A stretch of DNA of 64,000 bases from Thermoactinospora rubra (GTDB taxonomy: Bacteria > Actinomycetota > Actinomycetes > Streptosporangiales > Streptosporangiaceae), in assembly GCF_002093975.1 (NCBI RefSeq), contig NZ_MSZZ01000023.1, positions 1-64,000 of the forward strand, given 5' to 3'. The position numbers were made by a program, and so were the translations under genes. The notes under the pieces are model-generated. The model made no database searches. It saw only the letters and a list, made by a program, of their open reading frames with translations, and was not told the origin of the DNA. This document shows, piece by piece, positions 8,247-16,728 of this stretch (the stretch's first letter is position 1; each line of letters opens with the position of its first letter).

Positions 8247-9790
8247 GCCGCCTCCCCGGCGCCCGTCATGGCGGAGCCCAGCTCCTCGGGGGTGACGCTC
8301 GCCGGGTCCACGTCGGCCACCAGGCGGCCGCGCAGGATCACCTTGAGCGTGTCGGACAGGCCGATCAGCTCGTCCAGGTCGGCGGAGATCAGCAGGACGG
8401 CCAGGCCCTCGGCGCGGGCGCGGCGCAGGTGGTCCCAGATCGCCGCCTGCGCGCCCACGTCGACGCCGCGCGTGGGGTGGGCGGCGATGAGGAAGACCGG
8501 GTCGCCGCTCATCTCGCGGCCGACGATGAGCTTCTGCTGGTTGCCGCCCGACAGCGCGGCGGCGTCGACCTCGATGCCGGGAGTGCGGACGTCGTAGACC
8601 TCGACGATGCGCTGCGTGTCACGCCTGGCGCCGGCGCGGTCGATCCAGGGGCCCTTGACGTTGGGGCGCTTGGTCTGGTGGCCCAGGATGCGGTTCTCCC
8701 ACAGCGGCGACTCCAGCAGCAGCCCGTGCCGGTGCCGGTCCTCGGGGATGAAGGCCACGCCCGCCTCGCGCCGCTTCAGCGTGGGCCAGTGCGAGATGTC
8801 CTGGCCTTCGAGGAGGATCGCGCCCGTCGAGGCGCGCATGCCCATGATGGCCTCGACCAGCTCGGCCTGGCCGTTGCCCTCGACGCCGGCGATGCCCAGC
8901 ACCTCGCCCTTGCGCACGTCGAAGCTGACGTCGTCGACGACCGGCCGGCCGTCGGGCGAGCGCACCGTGAGGCCGCGCACCGACAGCGCGACGACGTCGG
9001 TGACCGTGGACTCCCGCGTCTCGGGGCTGGGCAGCTCGCTGCCGACCATCAGCTCGGCCAGCCGGCGGGCGGTGACGCTCCCGGGGTCGACGGTGGCCAC
9101 GGTGGTGCCGCGCCGGATGACCGTGATGGCGTCGGCGACCTTGAGCACCTCGTCGAGGTGGTGGGAGATGAAGATGACCGTCAGGCCCTCGCGGACGAGC
9201 TCCTTGAGGTTCTCGAACAGCTCGTCCACCTCGTGCGGCACCAGCACGGCCGTGGGCTCGTCGAGGATGAGGATGCGCGCGCCGCGGTAGAGCACCTTGA
9301 GGATCTCCACCCGCTGGCGGGTGCCGACGCCCAGGTCCTCCACCAGGACGTCGGGGTCGACGCCCAGGCCGTAGGCGTCGGAGATCTCCCTGATCTTCCG
9401 GCGGGCGGCCGCGAAGTCGATGGCCACGCCGTTCTTGCGCGGCTCGCTGCCCAGGATCACGTTCTCCAGCACGGTGAGGTTGTCGGCCAGCATGAAGTGC
9501 TGGTGGACCATGCCGATGCCGGCGGCGATCGCGTCGGCGGGCGAGTGGAAGCTCACCTTCGTCCCGTCGACGCTGATCACGCCCTCGTCCGGGCGGAGCA
9601 TGCCGTACAGGATCTTCATGAGCGTGGACTTGCCCGCGCCGTTCTCCCCGACGATGGCGTGGATCTGGCCCTTGGCCACGCTGAGGTGGATGTCGCGGTT
9701 GGCGACGACGCCGGGGAACCTCTTGGTGATGCCCACGAGTTCCACGGCGGGCGCCGCGACTGGCTGGCTGCTGATGTCGGCCTCCCCCAC
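8243..9790 (-). CDS. Nucleoside ABC transporter, two-domain ATPase
   Basis: About 515 residues; the protein has two fused ABC ATPase domains as in sugar and nucleoside importers. Domain 1 shows Walker A GENGAGKST, a degenerate signature GVGTRQRVEIL and Walker B ILILDEPTAVL. Domain 2 has a degenerate Walker A (GVEGNGQAE) and the signature SGGNQQKLIVGREM, so only the first nucleotide site looks fully canonical, which is usual for this family. I choose GTG 9790 (MGEADISSQ) as start because a G-rich stretch lies upstream; a TTG at 9826 would add 12 residues. It lies downstream of bmpA across an attenuator-like hairpin. Confidence 0.93.
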   Translation of the reverse strand: MGEADISSQPVAAPAVELVGITKRFPGVVANRDIHLSVAKGQIHAIVGENGAGKSTLMKILYGMLRPDEGVISVDGTKVSFHSPADAIAAGIGMVHQHFMLADNLTVLENVILGSEPRKNGVAIDFAAARRKIREISDAYGLGVDPDVLVEDLGVGTRQRVEILKVLYRGARILILDEPTAVLVPHEVDELFENLKELVREGLTVIFISHHLDEVLKVADAITVIRRGTTVATVDPGSVTARRLAELMVGSELPSPETRESTVTDVVALSVRGLTVRSPDGRPVVDDVSFDVRKGEVLGIAGVEGNGQAELVEAIMGMRASTGAILLEGQDISHWPTLKRREAGVAFIPEDRHRHGLLLESPLWENRILGHQTKRPNVKGPWIDRAGARRDTQRIVEVYDVRTPGIEVDAAALSGGNQQKLIVGREMSGDPVFLIAAHPTRGVDVGAQAAIWDHLRRARAEGLAVLLISADLDELIGLSDTLKVILRGRLVADVDPASVTPEELGSAMTGAGEAA

Positions 9791-9868
9791 TGGACGACCC
9801 CGCTTCCCGACTACTGACGGTATCAACGGACTGCGGAAACGCGGGTGCCCGCGTTTGCCGTTCGTAGT

Positions 9869-9903
9869 CCAAGGGGCCCGGTGGCACGCACCGAGCCCCT
9901 TGG
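9869..9903 (-). terminator. Attenuator-like hairpin between bmpA and the transporter ATPase gene
   Basis: Imperfect 15-bp arms CCAAGGGGCCCGGTG (9869-9883) and CACCGAGCCCCTTGG (9889-9903), one mismatch, five-base loop. It lies 14 bp after the bmpA stop and no T-run follows. A hairpin here would protect the bmpA 3' end or cut read-through, giving more binding protein than transporter, as is common for such operons. Confidence 0.6.
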
Positions 9904-9916
9904 CGGACGTCGACGG

Positions 9917-10987
9917 TCAGGAACCGGTGGGAACCGTGACCTCGCCGCTGATGATCTTCTGCTTGTACTCGTCGAGCTTGTCCTTGATGTCGTCGACCTT
10001 GCCGCCGGTGGTGGAGTAGTCGACGCCGCCGGCCTTCAGGTCGTAGACCTTCGGGCCGGACTTCACCGAGCCGTCGGAGATGGACTTCAGGAAGTCGTAG
10101 ACCGCGACGTCGACCTTCTTGAGCATGGAGGTCAGGATGACGTCCTTGACCGACGGGTCGGCGGTCTTGGCCTGGTCGGAGTCGACGCCGATGGCCAGCG
10201 CGCCCGCGGCCTTGGCGGCCTCGAAGACGCCGCCGCCCGAGCCGCCCGCCGCGTGGTAGACGACGTCGGCGCCCGCGTCGAACATGCCCTCGGCGGCCGT
10301 CTTGCCCTTGGCCGGGTCGTTGAAGCCGCTGAAGTCGGGGGCCTGGGTCAGGTACTTCTTCTGGACCTTGATGTCCGGCTTGACGGCCTTGGCGCCGGCC
10401 TCGAAGCCCGCCTCGAACTTGTGGATCAGCGGGACGTCCACGCCGCCGACGAAGCCCACGTTGCCGGACTTGGACTTCAGCGCCGCGGCCGCGCCGACCA
10501 GGAAGGAGCCCTGCTCCTCGGCGAAGACCAGGTTGCTGATGTTGGGGCCGGTCGCGGCGGAGTCGTCGACGATGGCGAACTTCGTGTCGGGGAACTCGGC
10601 CGCGATCTTCTTGACCGGGTTGGAGTAGGCGAAGCCGACCGTGATGATCGGGTTGAAGCCGCCGCTGGCCAGCAGGCGCAGCCGCTCCTCCTTCTGGGCC
10701 TCGGTCTCGCCCGGCGCGGCCTCGAGCTCCTTGGCCTCCACGCCCAGCTCGGCCTTGGCCTTGTCGAGACCCGCGGCGGCGGCGTCGTTGAACGACTGGT
10801 CGCCGCGGCCGCCGATGTCGTAAGCAAGACCGACCTTGATCTTCGCCGCCGGGGCGGCGGTGCCCGCGCCGGTGTTCCCCGGCGAGGGAGCGGCGGTGTC
10901 ACCGCCGCCGCCGCAGGCTGCGGCTGCCATGAGCAGGGCGCCGGTCACACCGGTGACGGCCAGCTTGCTGACTCGGTTGCGGAACAA
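9917..10987 (-). CDS. bmpA: BMP/PnrA-family nucleoside-binding lipoprotein
   Basis: 356 residues. A basic N-terminus and hydrophobic stretch lead to a lipobox-like AAAAC with Cys25, followed by a Gly-rich linker and then the periplasmic-binding fold typical of basic membrane proteins: KVGLAYDIGGRGDQSFNDAAAAGLDKA, FVGGVDVPLIHKFEAGFEAGAKA and DVVYHAAGGSGGGVFEAAK. Such lipoproteins capture purine and pyrimidine nucleosides and hand them to the permeases. It is the first gene of the importer-cdd-deoA operon. The lipobox has Ala rather than Leu at -3, so lipidation is likely but not ideal. Confidence 0.93.
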   Translation of the reverse strand: MFRNRVSKLAVTGVTGALLMAAAACGGGGDTAAPSPGNTGAGTAAPAAKIKVGLAYDIGGRGDQSFNDAAAAGLDKAKAELGVEAKELEAAPGETEAQKEERLRLLASGGFNPIITVGFAYSNPVKKIAAEFPDTKFAIVDDSAATGPNISNLVFAEEQGSFLVGAAAALKSKSGNVGFVGGVDVPLIHKFEAGFEAGAKAVKPDIKVQKKYLTQAPDFSGFNDPAKGKTAAEGMFDAGADVVYHAAGGSGGGVFEAAKAAGALAIGVDSDQAKTADPSVKDVILTSMLKKVDVAVYDFLKSISDGSVKSGPKVYDLKAGGVDYSTTGGKVDDIKDKLDEYKQKIISGEVTVPTGS

Positions 10988-11193
10988 GGGCGGAACTCCT
11001 TCTCCGTGCGCACTTCACGTCGCACGCGCGGAACGCACGGCAACTCTCTCACTCGGAAGATAGTTGTCCAGCTCGACTGCTCGACACTCGGGCACAGCTC
11101 CGCAACAGGTCCGTTATGGACATCAGTCCACTCTGTGATTTGCTGTGCCGCTGCCTGCCCCTGTGTCCATCTATGACCGGGCCTATGACCGGG

Positions 11194-12198
11194 CTATGAC
11201 CGCGCACGGGTGTGGACACCGCCGCCACCTGGCGAAGAGTCCAGGCCGGCCAGCGTGCCCGCGAACCCCCGCCACGCCTGCCCGGTGTCGGCTGTCCTGC
11301 CGTGGGGCGCGCGGAAGCCCGCGACGAAGGCGCCGAGGTCGTCCAGGGCCCAGCGGAGCCGGTAGAACGCCAGCGCGGCCGGGTCCGGCTCGCGTCCCGT
11401 CAGCTCGGCGTATCGGGCCAGCTCATCGGGGCGCGCGGCGACGTGCCACAGGTCCCTCTCGGGTACGGCCAAGCCCACGGTGTCCCAGTCGACCAGGCGC
11501 AGGCCGTCCCGGTGGCGCAGGAGGTTGCCGGGATGCGGCTCGCCGTGCGTCACGACGTGCTCCCTGCCGCCGAGCCCGGCCGCGCGCCGGTCGAGCTCGG
11601 CCAGCCGCTCACGCAGCACCTTTTCGTGCCGGGCCATGAGCTGCCTGGCCGGTTCCGCGTACGGCCCGCCGTACCAGACGACGCCGAGCTCGCCGAGCGC
11701 CCGCTCCAGGTGGGCACGGCCGGCCGGGTCCAGCGGGAGGGCGGGCGTGGTGGGCGGCGGCGCGACCCGGTGGAGCCGCGCGAGCAGCGACAGGACCTCC
11801 TCGCGCTCGCCGCCGGCGAGCCTTTGGCCGAAGTCGCCGGACGGGGCCGCCACGTGGGGGAACACGCTGACCGCGTACCTGGTGCCGAGCCTGAGCAGGG
11901 TCTGCCCGTCGAGGGTCCGCACCGGCGCGACGACGAAGTCCAGGCCGCGCTCGTGACGCAGCGTCACGGCGGTCTCCATGGCGTCGCGCAGGCCGCGCCA
12001 GGGGTCGGGGCCGCAGTGGCTCTTGTGCGGGACGTCGGCGACGGTGACGAACCATCGGCGGCCATCGGTCCCGGTCGCCGTCCAGTGGTGGTCGCCGAAG
12101 CCGACCGGAGCGTGGACGAGCGTCGCGGCCTCGACGCCCCACGCCCGCAGCGCCCGGCTCAGCCGTTCCTCGTCCAGGTCGCGCGGGCGGTCTCGCAT
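11194..12198 (-). CDS. Aminoglycoside phosphotransferase (APH)-family protein
   Basis: 334 residues with the APH/choline-kinase fold. The catalytic loop reads HVVTHGEPHPGNLL (the Asp of the usual HGDxHxxN is Glu, as in several spectinomycin-kinase-like members) and the metal-binding Asp is in LRLVDWDTVGLAVPERDLW. No resistance role can be assumed; many members act on unknown small molecules. The 3' end contains a threefold CTATGACCG-type short direct repeat just beyond the coding region (about 11170-11205). Confidence 0.75.
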   Translation of the reverse strand: MRDRPRDLDEERLSRALRAWGVEAATLVHAPVGFGDHHWTATGTDGRRWFVTVADVPHKSHCGPDPWRGLRDAMETAVTLRHERGLDFVVAPVRTLDGQTLLRLGTRYAVSVFPHVAAPSGDFGQRLAGGEREEVLSLLARLHRVAPPPTTPALPLDPAGRAHLERALGELGVVWYGGPYAEPARQLMARHEKVLRERLAELDRRAAGLGGREHVVTHGEPHPGNLLRHRDGLRLVDWDTVGLAVPERDLWHVAARPDELARYAELTGREPDPAALAFYRLRWALDDLGAFVAGFRAPHGRTADTGQAWRGFAGTLAGLDSSPGGGGVHTRARS

Positions 12199-12221
12199 GT
12201 GGCGACCGTAACGGACGCGAT

Positions 12222-12245
12222 CACCTGGCCGCAGGTGGTTTTTCC
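12222..12245 (+). terminator. Plus-strand intrinsic terminator between two minus-strand genes
   Basis: Perfect hairpin CACCTG-GCCG-CAGGTG (12222-12237) followed by GTTTTTCC on the plus strand. Both flanking genes run on the minus strand, where no T-run follows, so it would stop antisense transcription only. The short stem leaves some doubt. Confidence 0.45.
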
Positions 12246-12256
12246 GCCGGTCCGGC

Positions 12257-13492
12257 TCAGATGAGCTCGGCCATCGGCTCGGTCACGTCGTCGGGCCGCG
12301 CGCCCTCCCACAGGGCGGTCAGCGCGGTCGTGGCCATGAGCCGCACGCCCACGCCGATGGCGCGCTCGTCGACGTCGAAGGTCCCCTGGTGCAGGTCGTA
12401 GGTGACGCCCGAATCGGGCGCGCGGGTGCCGAGGCGGGCCAGGGCGCCGGGGACGGACTCCAGATACCACCCGAAGTCCTCACCGCCCAGCGACTGCTGG
12501 GTCGGCACGACCGACGACTCGCCCAGGGCACGGAGGGCGGCCTCCTGGAGCATCTGCACGCTGACGTCGTCGTTGACGACCGGCGGCACGCCGCGGGTGT
12601 ACTCCATCGCCGCCTCGACCCCGTAGGCGCCGGCGACGGACTCCAGGAGGGACTTGATCAGGTCGGGGGCGGCGTGCCAGGCGTTCTCGTCCAGGCAGCG
12701 GACGGTGCCCTCGGCGACGCCGTCGTTGGGGATGGCGTTGGCCGCCGTGCCCGCCTCGACCCGGCCCCAGACGACGCTCAGCGAGGAGCGCGGGTCGACC
12801 CGGCGCGACAGCGCGGCGGGCAGCTCGGTGAGGATCTTGGCGAGGGCGAAGACGAGGTCGGCGGTCAGGTGGGGGCGGGAGGTGTGGCCGCCGGGGCCGC
12901 TGACGCGGATCGCGACCTTGTCGCAGGCGGAGGTGATCGGGCCGGTCTTGAGCCCGACCTGGCCGACGTCGACGCGCGGGTCGCAGTGCAGGCCGAAGAC
13001 GCGGTCGACGCCGGTGATGCCGCCGTGCGCCATGACCTCCAGCGCCCCGCCCGGCAGCTCCTCGGCGGGCTGGAAGATCAGCCGGACCCGGCCGGGCAGG
13101 AGCCCGGCGTCGGCCTGCTGCGCCAGGAACAGCGCGGTGCCCAGCAGGATGGTCGTGTGGACGTCGTGGCCGCAGGCGTGGCAGGCGCCGGACACGGTCG
13201 ACCGGTAGGGCACGTCCTTCTCGTCGATCAGCGGCAGGGCGTCGATGTCGGCGCGCAGCGCCACGGTGGGACCGTCGCCCGTGCCCACCTCGCAGATCAG
13301 GCCGGTGCCGCGGGGCAGCACGGAGGGGAACAGGCCGGCTACCGTCAGCCGCTCGGCGATGCGCCGCGTCGTGCGGAACTCGGCGAACGCCAGCTCCGGG
13401 TGCATGTGGAGGTCGCGGCGGAAAGCCCTCAGCTCCTGCTCACGCTCGGCCAGGAACGTGTCGAGTTCCCCCCGCAGCTCACGTCCCTGCAT
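12257..13492 (-). CDS. M20D-family amidohydrolase/peptidase
   Basis: 411 residues. It resembles hippurate and N-acyl-amino-acid hydrolases that use two metal ions. Visible ligand motifs are ADIDALP, SGACHACGHDVHTTILLG (Cys and His ligands) and FQPAEELPGGALEVM with the catalytic and metal-binding Glu pair; a dimerisation domain (VSGPGGHTSRPHLTADLV) sits in the middle. It lies upstream of the nucleoside operon on the same strand. Substrate cannot be deduced. Confidence 0.9.
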   Translation of the reverse strand: MQGRELRGELDTFLAEREQELRAFRRDLHMHPELAFAEFRTTRRIAERLTVAGLFPSVLPRGTGLICEVGTGDGPTVALRADIDALPLIDEKDVPYRSTVSGACHACGHDVHTTILLGTALFLAQQADAGLLPGRVRLIFQPAEELPGGALEVMAHGGITGVDRVFGLHCDPRVDVGQVGLKTGPITSACDKVAIRVSGPGGHTSRPHLTADLVFALAKILTELPAALSRRVDPRSSLSVVWGRVEAGTAANAIPNDGVAEGTVRCLDENAWHAAPDLIKSLLESVAGAYGVEAAMEYTRGVPPVVNDDVSVQMLQEAALRALGESSVVPTQQSLGGEDFGWYLESVPGALARLGTRAPDSGVTYDLHQGTFDVDERAIGVGVRLMATTALTALWEGARPDDVTEPMAELI

Positions 13493-13883
13493 CTTTCACC
13501 GTCCCACGAAAAAGTCAGACCATACCACTGCGTCAGCCGCCCGATCAGGGCAACTTCCCGAAGATTCGCATGTCGCACCTGCCGTTTCGGTGCGTGAGAT
13601 CGTCAGCAGGTTGACTGTGAGCCCCGATGGCGATGACATCGACTTTATCGCTCCCGGCGGTGCTCCCGTGGACAACTACACCGAAAGTTGACCTCTGGTC
13701 TGACCGTAACCGCAGGTCGTCACCGTGGGTGACGCCGGAAATAGTCACAACGAATCATTAGATCATGACCCGTCGTGGCCATCCTCAAACTAGAGGCCCG
13801 AGGCGAATGCTGTCACCTTCCGTCCTGGCCATCACACTCCGGCGAGCCATGTGTGTGAGTAAATTGCGTGCTTAACTCGCCGT
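13493..13883. other. 391-bp intergenic region between amidohydrolase and peptide ligase
   Basis: This region is clearly less GC-rich than the genes around it. It holds the promoter of the M20 gene (left side), a short open frame at 13590-13691 described separately, and, just before the ligase, a -10-like TAAATT at 13860-13865 that would give a leader of about 12 bases. No convincing Shine-Dalgarno precedes the ligase start, so a very short leader is plausible. I see no RNA gene or terminator here. Confidence 0.5.
13590..13691 (+). CDS. Short acidic ORF, candidate precursor peptide for the PGM1-like ligase
   Basis: A 33-codon frame (GTG 13590, or GTG 13617 with AGCAGG six bases upstream) runs to TGA at 13689-13691. 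The last part reads DGDDIDF...PVDNYTES, acidic and Gly/Pro containing, rather than the Arg/Pro-rich text of shadow frames in this genome. It lies 192 bp before, and in the same direction as, an ATP-grasp ligase of the family that joins small acids to ribosomal peptides in pheganomycin synthesis. Third-position GC is only about 70 percent, lower than real genes here, which argues against it or for acquisition. Confidence 0.3.
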   Translation: MREIVSRLTVSPDGDDIDFIAPGGAPVDNYTES

Positions 13884-15266
13884 ATGATCACTAATATCCC
13901 GTTCGGGGAGAAGCATGCGCGCTTGAGCATCTTCGAGCCGAGTGAGGGGACCCTGGTGGTCGTGCCCTCGCTCTCCCTGCCGCAGGACGAGCTGCGCCGG
14001 ATCACGGGGGCCAGGCACTACGAGGAGCGGCTGCTGTTCCTGCTGCTGACGCTCCGCAGGCCCGGGGTCAAGGTGATCTACCTCTCCTCCGCGCCCGTGG
14101 ACCCGGCCGTCGTCGACTACTACTTCGGCTTCCTCCCCGATCCCGAGGGCGCCAGGTCGCGGCTGCGCATGATCAGCATGGACGAGCCAGACTCCCAGCC
14201 GCTCACCCGCACCATCCTGCGGCGCCGCGAGATGGTCGACCGGATCAGGGCCGAGATGGGGGACGACGCCTGGCTCGTGCCGTTCGTGATGAGCGAGCTG
14301 GAGGAACGCCTGGCGGCCTACCTCGACGTGCCCATCTACGGCCCGGCCACCGCCCTGTCCTACTACGGCTCCAAGAGCGGCTCGCGCGAGATCGGCAGGC
14401 GGGCCGGGGTGCCCATGGCCCGCGGCTTCGGCGACCTGCGCACCCAGGCCGAGCTGGAGGACGCCGTCTTCTCGCTGCCCGGCGAGCGGGTCATCGTCAA
14501 GCTCAACGACAGCTACTCCGGCCTGGGCAACGCGGTCCTGCCCAAGGCCGACTGGAGCGCGGCCACCTTCTCCGCCGAGGGCGAGACGTGGTCCACGTTC
14601 ATGGAGAAGTTCGCCGACCGGGGCGGCGTGGTGGAGGAGTTCATCGAGCACCGGCCGCTGTACTGCCCCAGCGCGCTGGCGCGCATCACCCCCGGCGGCC
14701 ACTTCGACGTCGTGGCCACCCACGACCAGGTGCTCAACGGGCACGTCTACCAGGGGTGCAGGTTCCCGGCCCGGCCGGAGTACCGCGCGGAGGTGGCGGC
14801 CTCGGCGCGCAAGATCGCCCGGGTGCTGGCCGAGCGCGGCGTCGTGGGCATCTTCGGCATGGACTTCTTCGCGATGAAGACCGACGCGGGATACGCGGCG
14901 CTGCTGTGCGAGATCAACCTGCGCATCGGCGGGACGACGCACCCGTTCGGCGCCACGTTGCTGGCCACCGGCGCCCGCTACGACGCGGCCACGGGGCTGC
15001 TGGTGTCCGGCGGCAAGCCGAAGTACTACACGGCCACGGACAACTGCTACGCCACCGGCATGCGCGGCAAGCGGCCCGCCGACGTCATCAGGGCCGTGGA
15101 GGACCTGGGGCTCGGCTTCGACCCGGCCCGCCGTACCGGCAACGTGTTGCACCTGCTCGGGGCGGTCCCGGAGTACGGCAAGCTGGGCTTCACGAGCATC
15201 GGCGACAGCCGGGAGGAGGCCGACGAGCTGCACGCGGCCACGCGCCGGGCGCTGTGCTCCTGCTGA
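13884..15266 (+). CDS. PGM1-related peptide ligase (ATP-grasp)
   Basis: 460 residues. An N-terminal domain (VVVPSLSLPQDELRRITGARHYEER) precedes an ATP-grasp fold: the SKSGSREIGRRAGVPMARGF lid region, VIVKLNDSYSGLGNAVL for nucleotide binding, and the metal-binding end MDFFAMKTDAGYAALLCEINLRIGGTTHPF. This matches PGM1-type ligases, which form amide bonds between a carboxylate and a peptide amine through an acyl phosphate. In pheganomycin the nucleophile is a ribosomal peptide. No other biosynthetic genes adjoin it, apart from the short ORF upstream and a D-Ala-D-Ala carboxypeptidase downstream. Substrates are unknown. Confidence 0.85.
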   Translation: MITNIPFGEKHARLSIFEPSEGTLVVVPSLSLPQDELRRITGARHYEERLLFLLLTLRRPGVKVIYLSSAPVDPAVVDYYFGFLPDPEGARSRLRMISMDEPDSQPLTRTILRRREMVDRIRAEMGDDAWLVPFVMSELEERLAAYLDVPIYGPATALSYYGSKSGSREIGRRAGVPMARGFGDLRTQAELEDAVFSLPGERVIVKLNDSYSGLGNAVLPKADWSAATFSAEGETWSTFMEKFADRGGVVEEFIEHRPLYCPSALARITPGGHFDVVATHDQVLNGHVYQGCRFPARPEYRAEVAASARKIARVLAERGVVGIFGMDFFAMKTDAGYAALLCEINLRIGGTTHPFGATLLATGARYDAATGLLVSGGKPKYYTATDNCYATGMRGKRPADVIRAVEDLGLGFDPARRTGNVLHLLGAVPEYGKLGFTSIGDSREEADELHAATRRALCSC

Positions 15267-15288
15267 GTGTGCGCCTGCTGAGCCGCGC

Positions 15289-15516
15289 TCACCGCAGCGG
15301 GGCTTTCCGGCCGGACCGGGCGTGCCGGAGCCCCCGCAGGCCGATGGCCCCCAGGACGAGCGCCAGCACGAGGTTGACCGCGATCAGGATCCCGTGCACC
15401 ACGTAGAAGCCGGTCGGATGCCCGTCGGCCAGGTTAAACCCAAGGTTGATCCACTCGAGGACCATGAACGCGGCCAGCGCGACCAGGAATCCGGCGATCT
15501 TTCGTGTCATCACCAT
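15289..15516 (-). CDS. SCO4848-family small membrane protein
   Basis: 75 residues (three near-adjacent start codons, ATG 15516 used). Two hydrophobic helices, KIAGFLVALAAFMVLEWINLG and GILIAVNLVLALVLGAIGL, are joined by a short loop (ADGHPTGFYVVH), with a basic C-terminus. Small proteins of this type sit next to the D-Ala-D-Ala carboxypeptidase gene in many actinomycetes, and that is so here: the two are divergent with 75 bp between. No biochemical role is known; a link to cell-wall metabolism is suggested by the conserved neighbourhood. Confidence 0.8.
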   Translation of the reverse strand: MVMTRKIAGFLVALAAFMVLEWINLGFNLADGHPTGFYVVHGILIAVNLVLALVLGAIGLRGLRHARSGRKAPLR

Positions 15517-15591
15517 GCTTCAAGTATCGAGGGCGAAGGTTCAGGGGATCTGTCGCCACATGGGGGAATGCACGAAGCTAGGATCGCTCCG

Positions 15592-16728
15592 ATGACATGG
15601 GTGGTTCCCGCGGCCTGCCTGGCCGCGCTCGCGGTCACGACCCCGGCCCTCGCCACGGCGGGCCGGGCCGATCCCGTCTCCACCCCGGTCGGCGGGGAGC
15701 TGCTGGGCAGGAAGGGACTGGTCGTCCCCGGCGGCGTCAAGGCGCCGCCCAAGACCGGCGCGGCGTCCTTCCTCGTCGCCGAGGCCGAGACCGGCAACGT
15801 GCTGGCCGCGAAGAACGCCCACGGGCGCTTCCTGCCGGCGAGCACGCTCAAGGCGCTGACGGCGATCACGCTCATCCCCAAGCTCGATCCCGGCCTCAAG
15901 GTCAAGCCCAGCGCCAACGCCGTCAACCAGGAGGGCTCGGCCGTGGGCCTGTCCACCAAGACGAGCTACAAGGTCGAGGACCTGTTCCGCGCGCTGATGA
16001 TGTCCTCGGGCAACGACGCGGCGATGGCGCTGGCGGAGACCAACGGCGGCCTCGCGACGACCCTGCGGGACATGAACGCCGTGGCCAGGCGGCTGCAGGC
16101 GTACGACACCGTGGCCAAGACGCCCAGCGGGCTGGACAAGCCCGGGCAGAGCAGCTCGGCCTACGATTTGGCCCTCATCGCCCGCGAGGGTCTGAAAAAT
16201 CCCGATTTCCGCCGCTATATCAGCACGAAGACCGCCCGCTTCCCCGCGCCCAAGAAGTGGTACGAGATCGCCAACCACAACAAGCTGCTGTGGCGCTACA
16301 AGGGCATGATCGGCGTCAAGAACGGCTGGACCTCCAAGGCCCAGGGCAGCTTCGTGGGCGCGGCCACCAGGAACGGCAAGACGATCATCGTGACCATCAT
16401 GCGGCACGACGGCTACTTCTGGGACGAGGTCGCCGACCTGCTCGACTGGGGCTTCGCCGTCAGCGGCAAGGCCGCTCCCGTCGGCCGGCTGGTCGACCCG
16501 CTTCCCGACCAGCCCGCCGCATCGCCGTTCCCCCAGTCGTCCGCATCCTCCTCCGCGCAGCCGGTCGCTCCGGTCGCGCAGGCGCCGCTCCGGGACTCCG
16601 CCGCGGGCTCCGGCGGCCCCGACGCCCGGCTGGTGGGCGGCGTCGTCATCGGCGGCGGGCTGCTGTTCGGGATGGTATGGCTGCTGTACGGCATGCGCCG
16701 GCGCCGCCGGTCGGGCTCACGCCTCTGA
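15592..16728 (+). CDS. D-alanyl-D-alanine carboxypeptidase (serine, S11)
   Basis: 378 residues from ATG 15592, which has AGGA eight bases upstream; ATG 15568 is a weaker alternative. A signal peptide ending at about ALATA is followed by the penicillin-binding fold: SxxK as STLK (about residue 84), SGN (about 139), and the third motif as KNG (about 243) in GVKNGWT rather than the textbook KTG. A Pro/Ser/Ala-rich linker leads to one C-terminal transmembrane anchor (VVIGGGLLFGMVWLLYG) and an Arg-rich tail. It trims the terminal D-Ala from peptidoglycan stems outside the membrane. The 3' end overlaps the convergent YihY gene by 12 bp. Confidence 0.9.
   Translation: MTWVVPAACLAALAVTTPALATAGRADPVSTPVGGELLGRKGLVVPGGVKAPPKTGAASFLVAEAETGNVLAAKNAHGRFLPASTLKALTAITLIPKLDPGLKVKPSANAVNQEGSAVGLSTKTSYKVEDLFRALMMSSGNDAAMALAETNGGLATTLRDMNAVARRLQAYDTVAKTPSGLDKPGQSSSAYDLALIAREGLKNPDFRRYISTKTARFPAPKKWYEIANHNKLLWRYKGMIGVKNGWTSKAQGSFVGAATRNGKTIIVTIMRHDGYFWDEVADLLDWGFAVSGKAAPVGRLVDPLPDQPAASPFPQSSASSSAQPVAPVAQAPLRDSAAGSGGPDARLVGGVVIGGGLLFGMVWLLYGMRRRRRSGSRL

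Noticed and set aside
11194-12198. Aminoglycoside or spectinomycin resistance gene
   Set aside because: The fold is right, but nothing in sequence or context shows an antibiotic substrate. Only the family is reported.
13545-13748. A 67-codon minus-strand frame opposite the candidate peptide ORF
   Set aside because: Composition is unconvincing, it has no ribosome site, and no neighbouring gene suggests a role.
16318-16335. KNG in place of KTG in the carboxypeptidase as a sign of inactivity
   Set aside because: All other motifs are intact, and KNG is, as far as I recall, common in this actinobacterial subgroup. I do not count it as a defect.
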